From assembly GCF_016921115.1 (NCBI RefSeq), contig NZ_JAFFZS010000051.1, forward strand, positions 1 to 41,720: a stretch of 41,720 nucleotides of DNA. The letters run 5' to 3'. This document shows, in pieces, positions 26,362-36,999 of this stretch; positions within the stretch are counted from its first letter, which is position 1, and every line of letters starts with the position of its first letter. This stretch comes from Streptomyces actuosus (GTDB lineage: Bacteria; Actinomycetota; Actinomycetes; Streptomycetales; Streptomycetaceae). Position numbers and translations under genes: made by a program. The notes below the pieces were generated by a model that searched no databases, was not told the origin of the DNA, and was given only the letters and a program-made list of their open reading frames with translations.

Positions 26362-26665
26362 GTCCCGCAGGCCGGACTCACCGTGCGGGAGGTCCTGGAG
26401 TCGTACGCCTCCTTCCGCCCGCGTCCCCCGGACCGCCGGTCACCCGGTCGAGCGGTCGGGGCTCACCGGCCGGTTCGCCACCTGCCTCGTCCGGCTCTCC
26501 GGCGGCCGGAAACAGCGCCCGTTCGTCGCGCTCGCCCTCATCGGGGACCGCGCCGTCGTCGTCCTCGACCAGCCGACCACCCCCCGGACCCGTGCGCCCG
26601 CCGCGACACGTGGCGGATCGCGGACGAGGTCCGGGCGAGCGGAGCGACCGGTCAGGACGCGTCGT
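26362..26665 (+). pseudogene. Frameshifted remnant of an ABC-2-type transporter ATPase gene
   Basis: Three frames read in turn reconstruct the middle of an ABC ATPase. AGLTVREVLESYASFRPRP (from about 26368) is in one frame. From about 26449, ERSGLTGRFATCLVRLSGG then RKQRPFVALALIGDR and VVVLDQPTT are in a second. From about 26587, DPCARRDTWRIADEVRASGA is in a third. Intact relatives have LTVRE, a signature LSGGQ, Walker B LLDEPTTG and LDP.ARR in this order. Here there are at least two frameshifts, the signature reads LSGGRKQR, and the catalytic Glu has become Gln. Walker A and the C-terminal third are missing. The end overlaps the 3' end of the permease gene on the other strand. Confidence 0.75.
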
Positions 26666-28055
26666 CGGCCGTCTCCGCGCGGCTCTCCACATTCTCGATG
26701 CCGGTCGGGCGGCCCGCCCGCACCCAGCGGGCGTACAGGGCCCCCGCGATCAGCAGCGTGGCCAGCAGCGACAGCATCGGCCACCCGCGCAGCAGGTTGA
26801 CGACCAGGGTGAAGGCGACGGCGACGGCGGCCAGGCCGTTGAGCCAGACCAGCGCCGGCGTGCGCTCGCTGCGGGCGAAGCGGGCCATCGCCACCAGGCC
26901 CACCAGGAAGCTGACGAACACGGCGACGGCGTAGAACAGCACCAGCTTCTGCTCCTCGCCCGCCGCGGCCACGATGATCAGCGCGGCGGCGGCCAGGTAG
27001 ACCACGACCGACCAGAACGGCGTGTGGTGCCGGTTGGTGCGGCCCAGCACCGGCGGCAGGACGCCCGGCGCGTCCATGGTCCCGGCCAGCGCCTTCAGCA
27101 GACCCGGCCCGGCCTGGAAGGAGGAGCTGGCCGCGGCGAGCAGCAGCAGGGAACTGGTCAGCTGGAAGGCGCCGTACAGCCAGCCGGGGCCGGCCGCGGC
27201 GTGCGCGATGTCGGCGATCTGGGTGGAGTCGGCGGCGGGGACGCCGATGTGCAGGCGTACCGCGAGCACGGTGAGCGCGAGGGTCAGCCCGCCGACGATC
27301 ACCAGCAGCAGGGCGAGGGTGCCCCGGCCGAAGCGGCGGCGCCGGGTGTCGTCGAGCTGGCCCAGCTGGGCTATCGCCGTCGACGGCGCCTCCACCCCGG
27401 TGGCCAGCGCCATCGCCACCGGGAAGGCCAGCACCACGGCGATCGCGGCGGCGTGGCCCGGGGCATGGCCGGTGACGGCGTGGCCGGTCGTGTGTGGGGC
27501 GGCGAAGCCCAGCACGAGGACCGCCACCGACACCGCGACGAACAACACCGTCATCACCGCGAACAGCAGCCGTCCGCCGTGCCCGAACCAGGTCAGCCCG
27601 GCCACCACCAGCAGCAGGAGCAGTGCCAGCGGCACGCGCTCCGGTGCCAGGCCCGGGAAGAGCGCGATCACCGCGCTGGCTGCCGCGGAGATCGAGATGC
27701 CGATGGTGAGGACGAAGTCGACGACCAGCGCGCCGATCGGGAGGAACGTCCAGCGGGCCCCGAACGCGCGGCCCGCGGCCGCCGCGGCACCGCCGCCCTG
27801 CGGGAAGCGGCGCACCAGCTGCCAGTAGTTGGCGGTGACCACCACGACCAGACCGATCACCAGCGACATGGTGGGGATCAGCAGGGCCAGGTCGCCGTCC
27901 AGGGCGCGCAGCGCCGCCTCGATGGCGTAGGCGACGGAGGACACCGGGTCGGCGATGACCGCGAAGGCGAAGGCGAAGAAGAGGACCGCGCCACGCGGCG
28001 ACCGTACGGTCGCCGGCACGGCAGCAGGACGAACCTGCCCGGTGGTGAGCATCAT
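26652..28055 (-). CDS. APC-superfamily amino acid/amine permease
   Basis: 467 aa from ATG 28055, chosen because GAAGGG precedes it (ATG 28052 is equally placed). A GTG at 28130 would add 25 residues but lacks a ribosome site. About 12 membrane segments can be traced, opening with GAVLFFAFAFAVIADPVSSV, where the unwound helix-1 region of APC carriers lies. Later blocks are YWQLVRRFPQGGGAAAAAGR, FPVAMALATGVEAPSTAIAQ and SSSFQAGPGLLKALAGTMDA. A short cytoplasmic tail ends in acidic residues. It should import amino acids or related cations by secondary transport; the substrate is unknown. It stands alone between glgX and the ABC gene remnant. Confidence 0.85.
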   Translation of the reverse strand: MMLTTGQVRPAAVPATVRSPRGAVLFFAFAFAVIADPVSSVAYAIEAALRALDGDLALLIPTMSLVIGLVVVVTANYWQLVRRFPQGGGAAAAAGRAFGARWTFLPIGALVVDFVLTIGISISAAASAVIALFPGLAPERVPLALLLLLVVAGLTWFGHGGRLLFAVMTVLFVAVSVAVLVLGFAAPHTTGHAVTGHAPGHAAAIAVVLAFPVAMALATGVEAPSTAIAQLGQLDDTRRRRFGRGTLALLLVIVGGLTLALTVLAVRLHIGVPAADSTQIADIAHAAAGPGWLYGAFQLTSSLLLLAAASSSFQAGPGLLKALAGTMDAPGVLPPVLGRTNRHHTPFWSVVVYLAAAALIIVAAAGEEQKLVLFYAVAVFVSFLVGLVAMARFARSERTPALVWLNGLAAVAVAFTLVVNLLRGWPMLSLLATLLIAGALYARWVRAGRPTGIENVESRAETADDAS

Positions 28056-28169
28056 GGGCCCTTCGGCGAGGGACGCGGTGGAGACTGCGCGTCGTGACTG
28101 GAACAGTTCGCCGACCAGGCTTCCCGGCACACCAAGGACAAGATTACGTCGCAGGGGTTCACGGCGGCG

Positions 28170-30452
<2,283 letters not shown>

Positions 30453-30607
30453 CTGTCTCGGCCCTTCGTCGTCCGGCTCCTGGCACGGCGTGCGGGGGCT
30501 GCGGCGTCCCGGCCGCGGCACCCCTCCACGTCGTCCTTCTCACAGTTCTGCCCAGACGGGCGCTCGCACTCACGTTTCCCCCGGACGCCCCCGTCGTTGG
30601 GCACCCT

Positions 30608-31852
30608 GTGAGGCACGTACAGGGGCGCGCACGGCGCGTGGGGGCCGCTCTGGCCGCCGTACTGACATGGGCAGGACTGCTGGCCGGCGCCGCCGGCTGC
30701 ACCGCGGAGGGCGCGGGCGGGCCCGACGGCCTGTTCGACAAACCCCCCGCATCCGAGGACGTCATCCGGATCACTCCCGACGACGGCAGCAAGGGCGTGC
30801 GCCCCGACCGGCGGCTGCGGGTGCAGGTGCCCAGCGGGCGCCTGGAGTCGGTGAAGGTGGTGAAGTCGCAGGACGCCCGGGAGTCGCCGGTGCGCGGACG
30901 CATCTCCGACGACGGACTGAGCTGGGAGCCCGCCGACCGCCGGCTCGCCCTGGCCGCCGAGTACACGGTCGACGCGGTCGCCCTCGACGGCCACGGCCGC
31001 CGCTCCGCCCGCCACGCCGTCTTCACGACCTACGTCCCCGAGAAGCGGTTCGTCGGCTACGTGACCCCGGAGGACCGTGCCGTCGTCGGCACCGGGATGA
31101 TCGTCTCCATCGAGTTCAACCGTGAGATCGCCGACCGGGCCGCGGTCGAGCGCGCCATCGAGGTGAGCGCGGAACCGGCCGTCGAGATCCGCCCGCACTG
31201 GTTCGGTGACGGCCGGCTCGACTTCCGCCCCGAGCGGTACTGGAAGCCCGGCACGGAGGTCACCGTCGCCCTGCACCTGCGGGACGTCCAGGGCGCGCCC
31301 GGTGTGTACGGGTTGCAGGACCGGACGTACTCCTTCACCGTCGGCCGCAGCCAGGTCTCCCTGGTCGACGCCGCCCGGCACACCATGCAGGTGCGGCGCG
31401 ACGGCCAGCTGGTGGCCACCGTGCCGGTGACGGCGGGCGCCCCGAAGACCACCACCTACAACGGGAAGATGGTGGTGATGGAGATGCTGGAGGTCACCCG
31501 GATGAACGGGGCCACGGTCGGCTTCAAGAAGGCCGACGGGAAGAGCGAGTACGACATCCCCGACGTCCCGCACGCCATCCGCCTCACCGAATCCGGCACC
31601 TTCCTGCACGGCAACTACTGGGCGGACCAGGAGGTCTTCGGCCAGGCCAACACCAGCCACGGCTGCGTCGGACTGCGCGACGTCAAGGGCGGCGGCGCGG
31701 ACACCCCCGCGGGCTGGTTCTTCGACCGCAGTCTCGTCGGGGACGTCGTCGAGGTCGTGCACAGCAAGGACGGGAAGGTCGCCCCCGACAACGGCCTGAG
31801 CGGCTGGAACATGGGCTGGAAGGAGTGGAAGGAGGGCACCGCGCTCTCCTGA
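30608..31852 (+). CDS. Lipoprotein L,D-transpeptidase (first of two)
   Basis: 414 aa, GTG start at 30608 with little ribosome site; this is the only start that keeps the signal sequence. A basic N-terminus and hydrophobic stretch lead to a lipobox (LLAGAAGC, Cys about 31). Two Ig-like domains (about 50-140 and 145-245, each opening with a TP.D motif) precede the YkuD catalytic domain (about 248-390). The active site is HGNYW ... SHGCVGLRD with nucleophile C353. A C-terminal tail SGWNMGWKEWKEG carries several Trp. The enzyme makes 3-3 cross-links in peptidoglycan on the outside of the membrane. The architecture is that of actinobacterial Ldt lipoproteins such as LdtMt2. Confidence 0.92.
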   Translation: MRHVQGRARRVGAALAAVLTWAGLLAGAAGCTAEGAGGPDGLFDKPPASEDVIRITPDDGSKGVRPDRRLRVQVPSGRLESVKVVKSQDARESPVRGRISDDGLSWEPADRRLALAAEYTVDAVALDGHGRRSARHAVFTTYVPEKRFVGYVTPEDRAVVGTGMIVSIEFNREIADRAAVERAIEVSAEPAVEIRPHWFGDGRLDFRPERYWKPGTEVTVALHLRDVQGAPGVYGLQDRTYSFTVGRSQVSLVDAARHTMQVRRDGQLVATVPVTAGAPKTTTYNGKMVVMEMLEVTRMNGATVGFKKADGKSEYDIPDVPHAIRLTESGTFLHGNYWADQEVFGQANTSHGCVGLRDVKGGGADTPAGWFFDRSLVGDVVEVVHSKDGKVAPDNGLSGWNMGWKEWKEGTALS

Positions 31853-32006
31853 CCCCGCGGGGTCGCCGGTTGGGACCGAACGGTGACAATTCCGCGACGT
31901 CGAATGCCCTGACCACGCAGTTAATATGCGCCCACGGTGCGCGCGCGGGAGACGCGGCGACGCCTGGTGCGGGCCCCGAACGGGCCCGGGGGAGGGGAGA
32001 GAAGAC

Positions 32007-33248
32007 GTGAACGTGGGACCGATACGGGGGGCGTCGGCCGGCGCGCGCGGGAGGCGGCGCGGGCTCTCGGCCGTCGCCGTGGGCGTGCTGCTGACGGCGG
32101 TCACGGCATGCGGCGGAGGGGGTTCGCCGTCGGCGTCCGAGGACGGCGGGAAGCCCGCGGCGGACTCCGGTGCGGCGCAGAGTGCCCAGTCCGAGGCCGT
32201 CGTCACCATCACGCCCGAGGACGGCGCCGAGTCCGTGGACACCAGCGGCGTCCTCGGGGTCAGCGCCGCCAAGGGCAAGCTGACCGAGGTCGAGGTCAAG
32301 GACGACGAGGGCGCGAAGGTCGAGGGCAGCATCTCCGCCGACGGCTCCGGCTGGACGCCCGCCGCCCATCTCGCCGCCGCGACCACCTACCAGGTGCACG
32401 CGGTCGCCAAGGACGCCGCAGGCCGCACGGCGGCCGAGGACTCCTCCTTCACCACCCTGACCCCGAAGAACACCTTCGTCGGGACGTTCACCCCCGAGGA
32501 CGGCTCCACCGTCGGCGTGGGCATGCCGTTCTCGCTGCGCTTCACCCGCGGCATCACCCACCCGGACGACGTCGAGAAGGCCGTCAAGGTCACGACCGAG
32601 CCGGCCGTCGACGTCGAGGGCCACTGGTTCGGCAACGACCGCCTCGACTTCCGCCCCGAGAAGTACTGGCAGGAGGGCACGAAGGTCACGGTCCGGCTCG
32701 ACCTGGACGGCGTCGAGGGCCGCCCCGGCGTCTACGGCAAGCAGAGCAAGACCGTGTCCTTCACGATCGGCCGCAACCAGGTCTCCGTCGTCGACGCCAA
32801 GGCGCTCACGATGAAGGTCATGCAGGACGGCAAGGTCGTCAAGACCCTGCCGGTCAGCACCGGCAAGCCGGGCTACGACACCTGGAACGGCCAGATGGTC
32901 ATCAGCGAGAAGCTGAAGGTCACCCGCATGAACAGCGAGACGGTCAACCTCGGCAGCGAGTACGACATCAAGGACGTCCCCCACGCCATGCGCCTGACCA
33001 CCTCCGGCACCTTCATCCACGGCAACTACTGGGGTGGAGGGGCCTTCGGCAACTACAACTCCAGCCACGGCTGCGTCGGACTGCGCGACGTGCGCGGCGG
33101 CTACGACAGCGGGGTGCCGGCCGCCTGGTTCTTCGACCACTCGATGATCGGCGACGTGGTGATCGTGAAGAACTCCGACGACCGGACCGTCGCCCCCGAC
33201 AACGGCCTCAACGGCTGGAACATGTCCTGGGAGAAGTGGAAGGCCTGA
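32007..33248 (+). CDS. Lipoprotein L,D-transpeptidase (second of two)
   Basis: 413 aa from GTG 32007, with GGGGAGAG upstream (GTG at 32013 is the alternative). It has a signal with a lipobox (LLTAVTAC, Cys about 35), a Gly/Ser/Asp-rich linker, two Ig-like domains (TITPEDGAESV and GTFTPEDGSTV), and a YkuD domain with HGNYWGGGAFGNYNSSHGCV, nucleophile C356, and the same Trp-rich tail NGWNMSWEKWKA. It is a paralogue of the gene 154 bases upstream, with the same order throughout. The gap holds a TTAATA element (31920-31925), so it may have its own promoter. Resistance of 3-3 cross-links to penicillins is a known trait of the family; no resistance is implied here. Confidence 0.92.
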   Translation: MNVGPIRGASAGARGRRRGLSAVAVGVLLTAVTACGGGGSPSASEDGGKPAADSGAAQSAQSEAVVTITPEDGAESVDTSGVLGVSAAKGKLTEVEVKDDEGAKVEGSISADGSGWTPAAHLAAATTYQVHAVAKDAAGRTAAEDSSFTTLTPKNTFVGTFTPEDGSTVGVGMPFSLRFTRGITHPDDVEKAVKVTTEPAVDVEGHWFGNDRLDFRPEKYWQEGTKVTVRLDLDGVEGRPGVYGKQSKTVSFTIGRNQVSVVDAKALTMKVMQDGKVVKTLPVSTGKPGYDTWNGQMVISEKLKVTRMNSETVNLGSEYDIKDVPHAMRLTTSGTFIHGNYWGGGAFGNYNSSHGCVGLRDVRGGYDSGVPAAWFFDHSMIGDVVIVKNSDDRTVAPDNGLNGWNMSWEKWKA

Positions 33249-33263
33249 CGGCGCCGCGACGTG

Positions 33264-33297
33264 CGGCCCCGGTGTGAGGTACGGCACCGGGGCCGCC
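33264..33297 (+). terminator. Hairpin terminator after the second L,D-transpeptidase
   Basis: A perfect 12-bp stem GCGGCCCCGGTG (33264-33275) pairs with 33286-33297 around a 10-base loop, 15 bases after the stop. Confidence 0.75.
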
Positions 33298-33324
33298 GCC
33301 GTTAGTCCCCGTTAACCTGCTGGC

Positions 33325-34092
33325 ATGACCGTGAATCTCGAAGTCGCGGACGGTGTCGGCACACTGCGCCTGGACCGCCCGCCCATGAACGCGCTGGACG
33401 TCGCCACCCAGGACCGCTTGAAGGAACTCGCCGAGGAGGCCACGCGCCGCGACGACGTGCGCGCGGTGGTGATCTACGGCGGGGAGAAGGTGTTCGCGGC
33501 GGGCGCGGACATCAAGGAGATGCAGGCCATGGACCACACCGCGATGGTGCTGCGGGCCCGCGCCCTGCAGGACTCCTTCACGGCGGTGGCCCGCATCCCC
33601 AAGCCGGTCGTGGCGGCGGTGACGGGCTACGCGCTCGGCGGCGGTTGCGAGCTGGCCCTGTGCGCGGACTACCGGATCGCGGGCGAGAACGCCAAGCTCG
33701 GCCAGCCGGAGATCCTCCTCGGCCTGATCCCGGGCGCCGGCGGCACGCAGCGGCTGGCCCGCCTGGTCGGCCCGTCCAGGGCGAAGGACCTGATCTTCAC
33801 GGGCCGGATGGTCAAGGCCGACGAGGCGCTGACGCTGGGCCTGGTGGACCGGGTGGTGGCCCCTGAGGACGTCCACACCGAGGCGCACGCCTGGGCGGCG
33901 AAGCTGGCGCAGGGGCCGGCGATCGCGCTGCGCGCGGCCAAGGAGTCGATCGACACCGGTCTGGAGACCGACATCGACACGGGCCTGGCCGTGGAGCGGA
34001 ACTGGTTCGCGGGGCTGTTCGCGACGGAGGACCGCGAGCGCGGGATGCGCAGCTTCGTGGAGGAGGGGCCGGGCAAAGCCACGTTCCTCTGA
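33325..34092 (+). CDS. Enoyl-CoA hydratase/isomerase (crotonase family)
   Basis: 255 aa from ATG 33325; cytoplasmic. The oxyanion-hole segments GGEKVFAAGADIKEM and GYALGGGCELALCADYRIA are present. Both catalytic glutamates of true hydratases are kept: E109 in GGGCE and E129 in GQPEILLGLIPGAGG, at the same 20-residue spacing as in mitochondrial crotonase. It should add water to trans-2-enoyl-CoA in fatty-acid breakdown. Single gene between a terminator and a regulatory region; no other beta-oxidation gene is near. The start is close to the terminator, so its promoter lies within or just after the hairpin (33298-33324 contains GTTAGTCCCCGTTAAC). Confidence 0.9.
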   Translation: MTVNLEVADGVGTLRLDRPPMNALDVATQDRLKELAEEATRRDDVRAVVIYGGEKVFAAGADIKEMQAMDHTAMVLRARALQDSFTAVARIPKPVVAAVTGYALGGGCELALCADYRIAGENAKLGQPEILLGLIPGAGGTQRLARLVGPSRAKDLIFTGRMVKADEALTLGLVDRVVAPEDVHTEAHAWAAKLAQGPAIALRAAKESIDTGLETDIDTGLAVERNWFAGLFATEDRERGMRSFVEEGPGKATFL

Positions 34093-34395
34093 ACCGGGAG
34101 CCGTCGGGCCTGGTTCCGTGAAATCTCGGCCGAAGGCCTTGCACTTGACGTGATGTCTCATCCGGGTCCCTCGATGGGGCGGATTATGGGAACCTTAACG
34201 CGACCTTAAGCCTGCCTTGTCGAGGGAGCCTGTCGATTGCCTCCGGCGGAGCCGTCACCGCAGGTCGGTCCGGCCGCAGCGAACCCTGAACTGCCTTTGT
34301 CATATGTCAAGCGCATCCCGCGCAGGGGTGGTGGACAGGGGGCGTATTCCTCCAGAACGCCTCCGGGGGCCGTTCCGGGCGGCCATGATGAGGGC
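34093..34395 (+). promoter_or_regulatory. Leader of the ATPase gene with 11-bp phased direct repeats
   Basis: About 300 bases without a gene, AT-rich for this genome. Three repeats spaced exactly 11 bases apart start at 34192 (ACCTTAA), 34203 (ACCTTAA) and 34214 (GCCTTGT). A further AT-rich patch, TTTGTCATATGTCAAG, lies at about 34296-34311 and contains a TTGTCATATGTCAA near-palindrome. Helical phasing of one turn is typical of OmpR-family response-regulator sites. The regulator is unknown. Confidence 0.5.
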
Positions 34396-34899
34396 ATGGC
34401 GGGGCTGGAGGGCATCGAACAGCCGCGGGGACACGGCCGTGCTGCTGCGGCGCGCTGGTCGCCTGCGGTCGAGGACGAACGGGCGCTCAGAGCACTGGAG
34501 TTGTTCGGCAATCCGACGGAGATGGAGGTCCCGCTGCCGTCCCGCCCCGAGTCGGCGGCCACGGCCCGCCGACTGGCCCAGGTGGTGGTCCTGCGCCACT
34601 GGGGTCTGAGCCCGAAGCTGGCGGAGGACGCCGTCCTGCTCGTGTCGGAGCTCGTCGGCAATGCCGTACGCCACACGGGTGCCCGGGTCTTCGGACTGCG
34701 CATGCGCCGCCGGCGCGGCTGGATCCGCATCGAGGTCCGCGACCCCTCCCGGGGGCTGCCCTGCCTGATGCCCGTTCAGGAGCTCGACGTCAGCGGCCGC
34801 GGCCTCTTCCTCGTCGACAGGCTCGCCGACCGCTGGGGCGTGGACCTGCTGCCGCGCGGCAAGACGACCTGGTTCGAGATGAGGGTGGCGGACCGCTGA
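34396..34899 (+). CDS. Histidine-kinase-like ATPase, anti-sigma/RsbW type
   Basis: 167 aa from ATG 34396 (MAGLEGIEQPRGHGRAAA); the start is uncertain because GAGGG sits too close and the frame is open upstream. The ATP-binding fold is clear: N-box EDAVLLVSELVGNAVRHTG, G1-like EVRDPSRGLP, and G2 SGRGLFLVDRLADRWGVDLL, ending KTTWFEMRVADR. The N-terminal PSRPESAATARRLAQVVVLR is the usual beginning of this domain. Streptomyces has dozens of such stand-alone ATPases. Some are anti-sigma factors or serine kinases that control SpoIIAA-like antagonists, but no sigma factor or antagonist gene is adjacent, so the target is unknown. Confidence 0.85.
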   Translation: MAGLEGIEQPRGHGRAAAARWSPAVEDERALRALELFGNPTEMEVPLPSRPESAATARRLAQVVVLRHWGLSPKLAEDAVLLVSELVGNAVRHTGARVFGLRMRRRRGWIRIEVRDPSRGLPCLMPVQELDVSGRGLFLVDRLADRWGVDLLPRGKTTWFEMRVADR

Positions 34900-34999
34900 C
34901 CGCCGGGCCGGCCCGGCGGGCGACCGGCTCTGCCCGCGCCGACCCGCCCCACCCCGCCGACCGGGTGAATAGGCCGTTCTGCACCTCATCGCCCCTTAA

Positions 35000-35809
35000 A
35001 TGGTGGGGGTGACCCCGACCGACCGCCGCACCGCGCTCCGCACCGGCACCGGCCTGCTGACCTCGGCCGCGTTCGCCGTGGGCTGCGCCACGACCGGCGC
35101 CGTCGCCCACCCCGCCCCCACCCCGACCTCGACCTCCCCACCCACCCGCTCCTCCCCGTCCGCGCCGGGGAACGCGCGCACGGCGCCGGGCCCCCGCCGC
35201 TACCCCCGGGCCGCCGCCCAGATCACCCACGGCCCCCGCACCCGCCCCCGGGTCGCCCTCACCTTCCACGGCCAGGGCGACCCGGCCCTCGCCCGGGCCC
35301 TGCTCGACGAGGCCGAACGGCACGGCGCCCGCGTCACCGTCCTCGCCGTGGGCACCTGGCTGGACGAGCACCCCGGGATGGCGGGCAGGATCCTCGACGG
35401 CGGACACGACCTCGGTAACCACACCCACCGCCACCTCGGTATCAACGCGATGCCCGAAGCGGCGGCCCGCGCCGAGATCAGCGCCTGCGCCCACCGGCTC
35501 GAACAACTCACCGGGTCCATCGGCACCTGGTTCCGCCCGTCCCGGGCCGCCCGTGCCTCTCCCCTCGTCACCCGCCTGGCCCGCGAGGCCGGCTACCCGC
35601 ACGTCCTGTCCTACGACGTCGACTCCCTCGACTTCACCTCTCCCGGCGCCGACACCGTCACCCGCACCGTCCTCGCCGCGGTCCGGAGCGGGTCCGTGGT
35701 GAGCCTGCACCTCGGCTACCCGGACACCGTCGCCGCGCTCCCCGCCGTACTGGAAGAACTCGACCGCCGCGGCCTGCACGCGGTCACCACCACGGAGCTG
35801 CTGAGCTGA
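35000..35809 (+). CDS. Secreted polysaccharide-deacetylase-like protein with altered active site
   Basis: 269 aa from ATG 35000 (GTG 35009 is possible). A twin-Arg-like DRRTALRTGTGLL signal is followed by a Pro/Thr/Ser-rich linker, then a NodB-homology domain (about 80-268). The metal histidines are kept in GNHTHRH (H141, H145). The first motif, normally TFDDG, reads TFHGQGD (residues 88-94), so the catalytic base and metal Asp are both replaced. The third motif, normally R.P.G, reads FRPSRAAR. SYDVDSLDF and SLHLG complete the fold. It may be inactive, use another base, or bind glycans only. It overlaps the next gene by TGATG, so the two are coupled. Confidence 0.85.
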   Translation: MVGVTPTDRRTALRTGTGLLTSAAFAVGCATTGAVAHPAPTPTSTSPPTRSSPSAPGNARTAPGPRRYPRAAAQITHGPRTRPRVALTFHGQGDPALARALLDEAERHGARVTVLAVGTWLDEHPGMAGRILDGGHDLGNHTHRHLGINAMPEAAARAEISACAHRLEQLTGSIGTWFRPSRAARASPLVTRLAREAGYPHVLSYDVDSLDFTSPGADTVTRTVLAAVRSGSVVSLHLGYPDTVAALPAVLEELDRRGLHAVTTTELLS

Positions 35810-36999
35810 TGCACCCCACCCGAACGACCCGCGCCCTCCTCGCCGGTACCGCCCTGCTCGCCGCGGCGACCCTCGCCGCCTGCGGCGGCCGTACCGGGAA
35901 CCAGCAGGTGGTCGAATCCACCAAGGCCGCCGTCCCCGCCCCGGCGAAGAAGAAGAAGCCGGCCGTCCAGGGCCTGCCCGGCATGCCGCCCGTCCTCGAT
36001 CCCAAGGACGTCTACGCGGCCGACCGGCCCGACAAGCTCTCCCCGGTCGTCAAGGACTTCCCGTCCCGCGTCTACGTGCCCAACACCGGATCGGACACCG
36101 TCTCCGTCATCGACCCGAAGACGTACAAGATCATCGAGACCATCCCGGTCGGACGGCAGCCGCAGCACGTCGTCCCGTCCTGGGACCTGAAGACCCTCTG
36201 GGTCAACAACAACCGCGGCCACACCCTCACACCCATCGACCCGAAGACCGGCAAGGCGGGCAAGCCGGTGGACGTGCACGACCCCTACAACCTCTACTTC
36301 ACCCCCAACGGCAAGTACGCCGTCGTCATGGCCTCCCTCGACCGCGAACTCGTCTTCCGCGACCCGCACACCATGGAGCGGGTGAAGACCGTCCCGGTCA
36401 CCTGCTACGGCGTCAACCACGCCGACTTCTCCCTCGACGGCCGCTACTTCATCGTCTCCTGCGAGTTCAGCGGCGAACTGCTCAAGGTCGACACCGAGAA
36501 GATGGAGGTCGTCGGCCAGCAGAAGCTCCCCTTCCACGGGGCCATGCCGCAGGACGTCAAGATCTCCCCCGACGGCAAGCTCTTCTACATCGCCGACATG
36601 ACCGCCAACGGCATGTGGATCCTGGACGGCGACACCTTCGCCACACCCAGCCTGCTGCCCACCGGCAAGGGCACCCACGGCCTGTACGTCGGCCGCCGGT
36701 CCCGCGAGATGTACGTCTCCAACCGGGGCGAGGGCACCATCTCCGTCTTCGACTTCGCGCAGCACAAGGTCACCAAGAAGTGGCGCCTGCCGAACGGCGG
36801 CAGCCCCGACATGGGCGGCGTCTCCGCCGACGGCAAGGTCCTGTGGCTGTCCGGCCGCTACGACGCCGAGGTGTACGCCATCGACACCCGCACCGGTGAA
36901 CAGCTCGCCCGCATCAAGGTCGGCTCCGGCCCGCACGGCCTCGCCGTCTACCCGCAGCCCGGCCGCTACTCACTGGGCCACACCGGCATCTTCCGCTGA
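35809..36999 (+). CDS. YVTN-type beta-propeller lipoprotein
   Basis: 396 aa from ATG 35809, sharing one base with the previous stop (TGATG). A signal with lipobox LAAC (Cys about 25) is followed by a Lys-rich linker (APAKKKKPAV). A seven-blade propeller (about 80-390) repeats the strand pattern RVYVPNTGSDTVSVIDPKTY, ISPDGKLFYIADM and REMYVSNRGEGTISVFDF. It should sit outside the membrane as a binding scaffold. It is co-translated with the degenerate deacetylase, which suggests the two work together, for example on a surface glycan (inference). Its 3' end overlaps that of the convergent acetyltransferase gene by 34 bases. Confidence 0.9.
   Translation: MHPTRTTRALLAGTALLAAATLAACGGRTGNQQVVESTKAAVPAPAKKKKPAVQGLPGMPPVLDPKDVYAADRPDKLSPVVKDFPSRVYVPNTGSDTVSVIDPKTYKIIETIPVGRQPQHVVPSWDLKTLWVNNNRGHTLTPIDPKTGKAGKPVDVHDPYNLYFTPNGKYAVVMASLDRELVFRDPHTMERVKTVPVTCYGVNHADFSLDGRYFIVSCEFSGELLKVDTEKMEVVGQQKLPFHGAMPQDVKISPDGKLFYIADMTANGMWILDGDTFATPSLLPTGKGTHGLYVGRRSREMYVSNRGEGTISVFDFAQHKVTKKWRLPNGGSPDMGGVSADGKVLWLSGRYDAEVYAIDTRTGEQLARIKVGSGPHGLAVYPQPGRYSLGHTGIFR

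Noticed and set aside
31882..31926. Clear sigma-70 promoter before the second L,D-transpeptidase
   Set aside because: TTAATA is a fair -10, but no acceptable -35 lies 16-19 bases upstream, so only the element is mentioned.
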